Assembly (NCBI GenBank): GCA_947259425.1
Contig: CAMYMO010000001.1
Span: 1 to 5,708 of the forward strand
Reading direction: 5' to 3'
Origin: an uncultured Ectothiorhodospiraceae bacterium
GTDB lineage: Bacteria > Pseudomonadota > Gammaproteobacteria > UBA6429 > Thiohalophilaceae
Length of the DNA: 5,708 bases
Shown here: positions 1 to 5,708 of the stretch, in pieces
Layout: every line of letters begins with the position of its first letter
Position numbering within the stretch: the stretch's first letter is position 1
Program-made: the position numbers and the translations under genes
Notes under the pieces: generated by a model
Seen by the model: the letters and a program-made list of their open reading frames with translations, nothing else
What the model was told of the DNA's origin: nothing
The model's database searches: none

Positions 1-69
1 CTGGGTCCAGAACACGGTTGGCGATTAGCTTCAATATATGGACATGGTTATCGACTTGAGTCGGTGTAA
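1..69 (+). CDS. Response regulator, OmpR/PhoB-type winged-helix C-terminus (partial, 5' end outside window)
   Basis: Reading frame 1 is open from the left edge to a TAA at 67-69 and encodes 22 residues. They end in the pattern I-Y-G-H-G-Y-R-L-E. This matches the end of the OmpR/PhoB winged-helix domain, where the last beta-hairpin (the wing) typically reads I-x-T-V-x-G-x-G-Y-R-L. The protein would be a cytoplasmic DNA-binding regulator, with a phosphorylated receiver domain lying upstream of the window. It is followed at 27 bp by the LysM/FecR gene and then by a histidine kinase with no other regulator nearby, so it is the likely partner of that kinase. The receiver domain is not visible, so the response-regulator call is inferred from the wing motif and the context. 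A stand-alone winged-helix regulator is the main alternative. Confidence 0.72.
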   Translation: MGPEHGWRLASIYGHGYRLESV

Positions 70-96
70 ACGAAATTATAATAGCTAACTAAAATC

Positions 97-1455
97 ATGA
101 TAAATATATTTAGAAAATACTTTCTTCTGCTGCTGGGTCTTTATTTTGTTTCCGGATCTGTGCTTGCACAGGATTGGATATACACAACCAGGCCGGGTGA
201 TAATCTGTGGGGGATTAGTAAAACCTATCTTAAGTCAGTGACCTATTGGAAAAAACTAAAAGAATATAATAGTGTTAATTTACCTAAACGCTTAAGCCCA
301 GGCGTTCGTTTACGAATCCCCATTGCCTGGTTAAAAAATCAGCCTGAAGGTGTCAAAGTTGTTTATACACGTGGTGAGATAACGGTAGTTCGTTCGGATG
401 GTTCAGAGGTTAAAGTTAAAAATGGCGACGTATTGCAAGTGGGCGATAAAATTATCAGTGATGACAATGCAACCGCAACACTCCGATTTGCAGATGGTTC
501 ATTATTATTATTGGAATCCGAGTCAGAGCTACTGTTAGATTCACTGAGCGCTTACGAAAGTACTGGAATGGTTGACACACAACTGCGTTTACAACGTGGT
601 GGTTTAGAAACCCAGGTGGTCCCTTTACGTAAATCAGACTCGCGTTATGAAATTATCACACCTGCAGCGGTAGCCGCCGTTCGAGGTACACGTTATCGAG
701 TTGGAGTTGATAGCGTAAAGAAAATAATGCGAACGGAAGTTTTAGATGGGAAAGTTAACGTTGCCAATAAAAAGGCAAATCAGGATGTAAAACTGGGCTA
801 TGGTACATTAGCCGAACAAGGCAAACCTCCGCTGGTACCACGAAAATTGTTGGAGGCAACAGATTTAACGGCCGTAGCCACGACGATTCGTAAGCTACCG
901 TTCGATATGACCTGGCCGTCACTAGCAGGCGCATTAGCTTATCGTGTTCAAATCGTTGATACTGGCAATGCAGAAGCGGTTATCTTTGATATGAAGGTAT
1001 CAAGCCCTGCTATTACCATTGGTGAGGTCGCGGATGGACAATATCAAATTAAGGTACGAGGGATTGATGAAATTGGCTTAGAGGGTAGAAATGGTCGTGC
1101 AACCATTAATATCGATACCAGCCTTGCTCCTGCTCTTGCCGTGCCTGAAGCGGCAACGCTCATTATAGAAGATCGTAAAATCACATTTAAGTGGCAGTCT
1201 ATCGATGATGCGTCTGGTTATCAGATACAATTGGCAACCGATGTGGATTTTAAAAACATCATTACAGATGAAAAAATAAACGAAAATGAATATATTACCA
1301 CCGTCAGTCAGGATCAGAATGAATACTTCTTTAGAGTCCGTGGTTTATCGGAGTTACATGAACAAGGTTCCTTTGGGGCACCCCATCCAGTGGCTATAGA
1401 AGAACATGGCATTTTGTATTATATGGGCACTGTTCTGATCTTTTTAGTTTTGTAA
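97..1455 (+). CDS. Secreted LysM and FecR domain protein with two FN3-like repeats (COG4254 type)
   Basis: This is a 452-residue exported protein. Residues 1-24 form a signal peptide: a basic start, a hydrophobic core around 8-19, and a likely cut after S-V-L-A before Gln25. A LysM domain follows at about 28-75 (T-R-P-G-D-N-L-W-G-I-S near its start), a fold that binds peptidoglycan glycan strands. A FecR domain spans about 88-222, with the hallmark T-P-A-A-V-A-A-V-R-G-T-R-Y at 188-200. Two FN3-like repeats follow at about 264-342 and 345-430, each with a W-x-S start and a Y-x-x-x-V-R-G end. The last 15 residues (438-452) are strongly hydrophobic. FecR domains are best known from iron-responsive sigma regulation, but no ECF sigma factor or TonB receptor is present here. 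LysM-FecR proteins of this kind are known as an uncharacterised family (COG4254). The position between a regulator and a CHASE2 kinase suggests a periplasmic accessory sensor. The ATG lacks a clear Shine-Dalgarno sequence but gives a well-formed signal peptide. Confidence 0.88.
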   Translation: MINIFRKYFLLLLGLYFVSGSVLAQDWIYTTRPGDNLWGISKTYLKSVTYWKKLKEYNSVNLPKRLSPGVRLRIPIAWLKNQPEGVKVVYTRGEITVVRSDGSEVKVKNGDVLQVGDKIISDDNATATLRFADGSLLLLESESELLLDSLSAYESTGMVDTQLRLQRGGLETQVVPLRKSDSRYEIITPAAVAAVRGTRYRVGVDSVKKIMRTEVLDGKVNVANKKANQDVKLGYGTLAEQGKPPLVPRKLLEATDLTAVATTIRKLPFDMTWPSLAGALAYRVQIVDTGNAEAVIFDMKVSSPAITIGEVADGQYQIKVRGIDEIGLEGRNGRATINIDTSLAPALAVPEAATLIIEDRKITFKWQSIDDASGYQIQLATDVDFKNIITDEKINENEYITTVSQDQNEYFFRVRGLSELHEQGSFGAPHPVAIEEHGILYYMGTVLIFLVL

Positions 1456-1471
1456 TTAGAAGTGGCCTGGT

Positions 1472-4099
1472 ATGAATTTAACCAGACTAAATGGCCTTTA
1501 TGAAGTTTCCAAGTTTTCTTTATATTTAATTATAATATGTGTCATCCTGATTAGTACCGATCTTTTATGGCGTTGGGATCAGTCGTTCTACGATGCTCAA
1601 CAAAGATCTTTTCAGCGCCATGCCCCAAATGATGTCATCATTATCGCAATTGACGAAGCTAGTTTGTCTCGCTTAGGGCGCTGGCCATGGCGTCGAAATA
1701 TTCATGCGGAGTTAATTAATCGGTTAAGTGATGAAGGTGCGCGTGTCATCGCGATGGATATTATATTCTCTGAGAAAGATCAAAATTATCCAAGTGATGA
1801 TTATAAATTGATTCAAGCGGTTAACAACAGCGGGCGAGTTATTCTTCCTGTGTTTGTCGAGCAAGCACGTAAAGGCAGTGTCTTGCATGAGACCTTACCA
1901 CTACCTGAATTAATTGAAGCAAGTTCAGGTTTGGGGCACGTGCATGTTGAATTGGATACGGATGGGATTGCACGTAGTGTTTATTTATTAGAAGGTTTAG
2001 GTAAACCACATTGGCCTTCATTTGGCGTAGCTGTTCTGCAGTTTATTGAGCCCTCACGATCATTATATTTGTTCGATGAAAAATTAGAATCACAAAAAGA
2101 TGTAGCAAGCCCCCTGAAATGGATCAGGGACTACCATGTAAAAATACCTTTTTATGGGCCACCCGGGCATTTCCAGACTATATCGTATCATCAAGTGTTG
2201 ACCGGTCAGTATCCAAAGGGATTATTCAAAGATCAAATTATTTTTGTCGGTGTGACAGCGACAGGATTAGGTGATTCTTTACCAACGCCAGTATCGGGTT
2301 TAAGCCAATCAATGCCTGGTGTCGAAATAAATGCGAATATATTTTCTGGTGTGCGTGAAGGCATAATGATTAAAAATATTTCGATGGGTTGGTATTATGC
2401 ATTAAGTATTTTTATTGTCATATTACCCGCAATTTTGTTTCCATTGTTAAGACCTCGCCTTGCATTCATTGCCACGATATTATTGATAGTCTTCACCATC
2501 GCAATATCTGTCGCCTTTTTTCTATTTTTTAAAATATGGTATGGACCGATTTCAGTCGTTTTAACATTAATGTTAAGTTATCCAATGTGGAGTTGGCGCC
2601 GTCTTGAATTCACAATGAAGTATTTAGAAAATGAGCTTTTAGGATTAAAAAAACAGCGTGGCATAGGTATAGTAGAACATGAATGGAATTTGGATAGTGT
2701 ATTTAAATTTCTTGCTTCATGGCTGCCTGTATCTGGTTTTACGTTGATTAATGAAAACGCGATGACGGTATATTCGTGGGGACAAAAAATCGATAAAGAT
2801 GTTGGAAAGTTAAGAGAAAATCAGTGGATTCAACTAGACCTGGAAACTTATGTCTATTCATCCAATGATGAAGCCGGTCAATATTTTTGTGCAGTTTCAT
2901 GGCAAAGTAAAGCCAAGCCGTCCCTGCGCCAGTTAAAACTGTTTAATGAAATAATTAATAAAATTAATACAACAAAATCAGACCAACCTAAAACAACTTA
3001 TGAAATTCTTCAAAAACGTATCCAGGAAGTAGCAATAGCAACTGAACAGTTAAGTAATTTAAAGCGTTTCATAGAAGATTGTCTCGATCAAATAGCAGAT
3101 GCTGTATTGGTTATTGATTATGGTGGAAAAGTAGTGCTGGCTAATGACCGTGCCAAATCTCTTTTTAAAGAAAGTTTTGATGAAGGACCAAATAATCTTG
3201 ACGTTTTAGATATACTAGAAAAATTACACTTCGCATCAAAATGGACATGGACTGATTTGTTAGACGAAGTATTTACAAACGATAGCTCGATCCAGTTACA
3301 GGGTCGACTGGAAGATAAAGTGGATTTATTGATTAACGTTTCACTCATGCGTTTGGCTGATGAATTAGAAAGTTATGCTTTTGTTATCAGTATGTCCGAT
3401 ATAACGGAATTGATAGAAAGTGAGCGTATGCGTAATGAGGCATTATCATTCTTGTCGCATGATTTACGTTCGCCATTAGTCTCGATCCTCGCCTTGACTG
3501 AGCTGATTGGTGCAGATAAAAACAGCGTTATTGAGAGAAAAAATTTATCACGGATAGAAGATCATGCGAGTCGAACGATTGAGCTAGCCGAAAATTTTGT
3601 ACAGTTTTCACGAGCAGAAGGAAATGAACAAATTCAATTTAGTGAGTTTAATCTAGTTGATGTTGCTATTAACGCCATGGATCAAGTATGGAGTCAGGCG
3701 CAGGTTAAAAAGATAAATATTCATCGAGATTTTACCCTAAACGAATGTTATATAAATGGTAATGCACAGTTGCTTGAGCGTGTTTTTATTAATTTATTAA
3801 CTAATTCGATTAAATATAGTAACGAAAATACAAAGATTGCATTTATCATAGATTGTTCGAAATCTTTTATAAAATGTATTATTGTCGATGAAGGGATAGG
3901 TATACCGGAAGACGACTTGCCGCATATTATGAAAAGATTTAAACGCGTGGAAAGCCACCATCATAAGAAAAACAAGGGAATGGGGTTGGGATTGTCATTC
4001 GTAAATGCAGTGGTGGAACGTCATGGTGGTGAGATAGAAATAGAAAGCCAGCAACAAAAGGGAACGAAGGTCACTATTAAACTAAAAAAAATAAATTAA
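1472..4099 (+). CDS. CHASE2-PAS sensor histidine kinase
   Basis: This is an 875-residue inner-membrane sensor kinase. TM1 (about 15-33) leads into a periplasmic CHASE2 domain (about 36-300). Typical CHASE2 blocks are visible: I-I-A-I-D, G-R-W-P-W-R-R at 69-75, D-I-I-F-S-E at 96-101, and M-P-G-V-E-I-N-A-N near its end. Three further helices follow (about 307-326, 331-353, 357-375), placing the rest in the cytoplasm. Residues 378-505 match nothing I recognise; 508-535 look coiled-coil-like. A PAS domain spans about 533-650. The HisKA H-box is S-H-D-L-R-S-P with His663 as phosphoacceptor. The ATP-binding domain is complete: N-box with Asn778, G1 box D-E-G-I-G-I-P at 806-812, F-box around Phe823, and G2 box G-M-G-L-G-L at 836-841. 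It should autophosphorylate and pass phosphate to a response regulator, most likely the one ending at position 69. The ligand is unknown. It starts 16 bp after the LysM/FecR gene, with only a weak AGAAG-like ribosome site near 1458. Confidence 0.95.
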   Translation: MNLTRLNGLYEVSKFSLYLIIICVILISTDLLWRWDQSFYDAQQRSFQRHAPNDVIIIAIDEASLSRLGRWPWRRNIHAELINRLSDEGARVIAMDIIFSEKDQNYPSDDYKLIQAVNNSGRVILPVFVEQARKGSVLHETLPLPELIEASSGLGHVHVELDTDGIARSVYLLEGLGKPHWPSFGVAVLQFIEPSRSLYLFDEKLESQKDVASPLKWIRDYHVKIPFYGPPGHFQTISYHQVLTGQYPKGLFKDQIIFVGVTATGLGDSLPTPVSGLSQSMPGVEINANIFSGVREGIMIKNISMGWYYALSIFIVILPAILFPLLRPRLAFIATILLIVFTIAISVAFFLFFKIWYGPISVVLTLMLSYPMWSWRRLEFTMKYLENELLGLKKQRGIGIVEHEWNLDSVFKFLASWLPVSGFTLINENAMTVYSWGQKIDKDVGKLRENQWIQLDLETYVYSSNDEAGQYFCAVSWQSKAKPSLRQLKLFNEIINKINTTKSDQPKTTYEILQKRIQEVAIATEQLSNLKRFIEDCLDQIADAVLVIDYGGKVVLANDRAKSLFKESFDEGPNNLDVLDILEKLHFASKWTWTDLLDEVFTNDSSIQLQGRLEDKVDLLINVSLMRLADELESYAFVISMSDITELIESERMRNEALSFLSHDLRSPLVSILALTELIGADKNSVIERKNLSRIEDHASRTIELAENFVQFSRAEGNEQIQFSEFNLVDVAINAMDQVWSQAQVKKINIHRDFTLNECYINGNAQLLERVFINLLTNSIKYSNENTKIAFIIDCSKSFIKCIIVDEGIGIPEDDLPHIMKRFKRVESHHHKKNKGMGLGLSFVNAVVERHGGEIEIESQQQKGTKVTIKLKKIN

Positions 4100-4101
4100 A
4101 A

Positions 4102-4144
4102 AAAACCGATATCAAAGACATGTCCAGTCTCTAATATCGGTTTT
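4102..4144. terminator. Bidirectional Rho-independent terminator between convergent genes
   Basis: A perfect 11-bp inverted repeat (AAAACCGATAT at 4102-4112, ATATCGGTTTT at 4134-4144) encloses a 21-nt loop. Inside it a second 4-bp stem can form (AGAC 4116-4119 with GTCT 4127-4130). The right arm ends in TTTT followed by AATA. The left arm is preceded by a run of A, which reads as a U tract on the minus strand. The hairpin lies 3 bp after the kinase stop codon and 11 bp beyond the end of the leftward DUF481 gene. It is therefore placed to end both transcripts. The U tracts partly overlap the stem, as is usual for two-way terminators. The outer stem has only three G-C pairs, so its strength is uncertain. 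Confidence 0.8.
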
Positions 4145-4155
4145 AATATGATTAA

Positions 4156-4866
4156 CTAGAATTTATAAACTATGGTAACTACGCTTTCAGTATCGGTTTT
4201 TTCAATCCCGGGGGGTACATCAGAATTGTGCCTAACGTTATAAGATAGTTTTGCTGCTAAATTGCCTACTATTTGCATACTCAATGAGGTAACCGAGCGG
4301 CTGATAGTATTGTCTTCACCAGCTTCAACAGATATAAACTGATTAAATACCGAGGTTTTGCTAATCGTCCACTCGAAGTCACCAGCAACTCTGACTATTC
4401 CTTCGCTATTTGATTCGCCTGAATTAAATTTGGATTGACGTGCACCAAGACCTGCTTCCAGATCAAGCTTTAGGTTTTCTTTCTTGATAACATGGTAACC
4501 ATAACCAAATGCTCCCGCTAGCTGATATTGATAGCCGGAAAACTCATCATCGTCGTAACTCGCTGTTATAAACAGGTAGGATAGATCATTTATATTATAA
4601 TCACTTTTGCCGGTCACGAATAATCGCTTAGCTGTCGTTGTTCCATCATTATCTTTGTTGGTGATTTGCATTGTACCGGTATGTTTCCATTTCTCTCGCT
4701 CGTTAACGATCTTTCCATTAGCATGCAGTGAAGTGGTATCGGAATTACCGGTGGTACTTAAATAACCCAGTTCTGCTTCACCACTCCATTTACTGGCAAG
4801 CTTTTCTTCTGCATGAAGTGTAATGGGCGTGAGTAATACAATTAAAGTTAATAACTTTTTAAACAT
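4156..4866 (-). CDS. DUF481 (YdiY-like) outer-membrane beta-barrel protein
   Basis: This 236-residue protein has a clear signal peptide (M-F-K-K, hydrophobic core, cut after L-H-A at residue 19, leaving E-E-K). The mature part begins with W-S-G-E-A-E-L-G-Y-L-S-T-T-G-N-S-D-T, the typical opening of DUF481 proteins. Alternating polar and hydrophobic strands follow throughout, and the chain ends in Y-K-F with a C-terminal Phe, as in outer-membrane beta-barrels. Members such as E. coli YdiY are salt-induced or acid-induced proteins of unknown function, so no activity is assigned. The ATG has a good ribosome site, AAAAGG (complement of 4873-4878), seven bases upstream, which supports this start. 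It lies 47 bp downstream of the MscS gene on the same strand and is probably cotranscribed. Length is normal for the family and no defect is visible. Confidence 0.87.
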   Translation of the reverse strand: MFKKLLTLIVLLTPITLHAEEKLASKWSGEAELGYLSTTGNSDTTSLHANGKIVNEREKWKHTGTMQITNKDNDGTTTAKRLFVTGKSDYNINDLSYLFITASYDDDEFSGYQYQLAGAFGYGYHVIKKENLKLDLEAGLGARQSKFNSGESNSEGIVRVAGDFEWTISKTSVFNQFISVEAGEDNTISRSVTSLSMQIVGNLAAKLSYNVRHNSDVPPGIEKTDTESVVTIVYKF

Positions 4867-4913
4867 AATATACCTTTTTATTTCAAAATATTAATCTGAT
4901 GTGACATATTCGA

Positions 4914-5708
4914 TTATGAAGCCTGCTGCGTCATGTGTATGTCACGTTGTGGGTAAGGAATCGAGATACCTTCCTTATCAAAGGTTTCTTTTATCGTTTG
5001 TAACAGGTCAGCGCGCACAGCCCAATAATCGCCACTGGCTACCCATGGTCTAACAGCAAGATCGACACTACTTTCACCTAATTCAGATACCATAATAGCG
5101 GGTGCAGGGTCATTAAGGATGCGATCATCCTGATCGATGAGTTTTGCTATAAGGTCTTTGGCGGTACCAATATTATCATCGTAGCCAATGCCGATGACTA
5201 AGTCGACTCGTCGGGTATCCCTGGCGCTATAGTTTGTGATAATCCCACCGTAGATGTGCGCATTAGGTACGGTAATTTCACGATTGTCGCCGGTCTTCAT
5301 TAATGTGTTAAAAATACGTATTTCTTCAATTACACCCGATACACCTGCCGCTTCGACGAAATCTCCAAGCTTGAAAGGTTTGAATAAGATTAACATGATT
5401 CCTGAAGCAAAATTTGACAAAGAATCTTTAAAGGCCAGGCCTATGGCCAGACCCGCAGCAGCAAATATGGCTAACACAGAAGTCGTATTAACACCCAGTT
5501 GCTCTAACGCGGCGATGACCACGACAACGGTTAAGATCGCCTGGATAATACTGCCTAGGAAATTAGTCAGTGTTTCATCTAGCTTGGCCTTGACCATCAC
5601 TTTTTTAAGCACTTTAACAATTAGTTTTGCAATGTATCGTCCAATAATAAAAATCGCGATGGCGGCGATTAATTTAATGCCCCAAGGAATTGCATAGGTC
5701 TCGATCAA
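4914..5708 (-). CDS. Small-conductance mechanosensitive channel, MscS family (N-terminus cut by window edge)
   Basis: This inner-membrane channel opens under membrane tension and releases solutes during hypo-osmotic shock, acting as a heptamer. The visible 264 residues align with nearly all of E. coli MscS (286 residues). Numbering from the right edge, TM1 is about 8-33, TM2 about 48-72, and the pore-lining TM3 about 74-110 with A-G-L-A-I-G-L-A-F-K-D-S-L-S-N-F. The beta domain follows (P-F-K-L-G-D-F-V, then V-P-N-A at 147-150), and the cytoplasmic cage ends in I-P-Y-P-Q-R-D-I-H. Leu87 and Leu91 match the hydrophobic gate residues Leu105 and Leu109 of E. coli MscS. Roughly 20 N-terminal residues appear to be missing. 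The first in-window codon could act as a TTG start, but a true start beyond position 5708 is more likely. A DUF481 gene follows 47 bp downstream. Confidence 0.93.
   Translation of the reverse strand: MIETYAIPWGIKLIAAIAIFIIGRYIAKLIVKVLKKVMVKAKLDETLTNFLGSIIQAILTVVVVIAALEQLGVNTTSVLAIFAAAGLAIGLAFKDSLSNFASGIMLILFKPFKLGDFVEAAGVSGVIEEIRIFNTLMKTGDNREITVPNAHIYGGIITNYSARDTRRVDLVIGIGYDDNIGTAKDLIAKLIDQDDRILNDPAPAIMVSELGESSVDLAVRPWVASGDYWAVRADLLQTIKETFDKEGISIPYPQRDIHMTQQAS

Noticed and set aside
97..1455. Classical FecR anti-sigma / iron-citrate signalling protein
   Set aside because: It has a cleavable signal peptide and LysM domain and no cytoplasmic anti-sigma part, and neither an ECF sigma factor nor a TonB receptor is next to it.
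1839..2021. Minus-strand open frame of 60 codons inside the kinase gene
   Set aside because: It is a shadow of the CHASE2 coding region; the composition is not protein-like and there is no family match.
3118..3348. Minus-strand open frame of 76 codons inside the kinase gene
   Set aside because: It is antisense to the conserved PAS domain, rich in Ser and Lys as expected of a shadow frame, with no signal or motif.
4867..4913. Separate promoter for the DUF481 gene in the 47-bp gap
   Set aside because: A TAATAT-like -10 is present on the minus strand, but no acceptable -35 lies at 16-18 bp from it.
4900..4915. TGTGA at the MscS/DUF481 junction as a CRP half-site
   Set aside because: Six bases on, the second half reads CGATT, not TCACA, so only one half matches.
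5254..5697. Plus-strand open frame of 147 codons opposite the MscS gene
   Set aside because: It lies wholly antisense to a strongly conserved channel gene, its translation resembles no family, and no ribosome site supports it.

Overview
This window looks like chromosomal DNA of a gammaproteobacterium with moderately low GC. The reasons are the gene families and signal peptides of a Gram-negative envelope: a DUF481 outer-membrane-type beta-barrel, an MscS channel, and a COG4254-type LysM/FecR protein beside a CHASE2 histidine kinase. No species is claimed. There are no mobile elements, tRNA or rRNA genes, or CRISPR arrays. All real genes are intact except where the window edges cut them.

Layout: positions 1-69 (+) hold the last 22 codons of a winged-helix DNA-binding protein, very likely an OmpR/PhoB-type response regulator. 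After a 27-bp gap comes a secreted LysM + FecR + two FN3-like-domain protein (97-1455, +). After a further 16 bp comes an 875-residue membrane CHASE2-PAS-HisKA-HATPase_c sensor histidine kinase (1472-4099, +). The three genes run the same way with short gaps and look like one operon. A long inverted repeat at 4102-4144 then separates this rightward unit from a leftward unit and probably terminates both. The leftward unit is an MscS-type mechanosensitive channel (5708 to 4914, its start lying beyond the right edge), followed 47 bp later by a DUF481 (YdiY-like) beta-barrel protein (4866 to 4156).

How the genes may work together: the kinase has a large periplasmic CHASE2 domain and a complete catalytic core, and its partner regulator is probably the gene cut by the left edge. 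The LysM/FecR protein sits between them and should lie in the periplasm, where it could bind peptidoglycan and present a signal to CHASE2. This would be an envelope-sensing three-component system. The gene order is seen directly; the signal and target genes are not known. The leftward pair also acts in the envelope (osmotic safety valve plus outer-membrane protein), but nothing in the sequence proves a functional link with the kinase operon.
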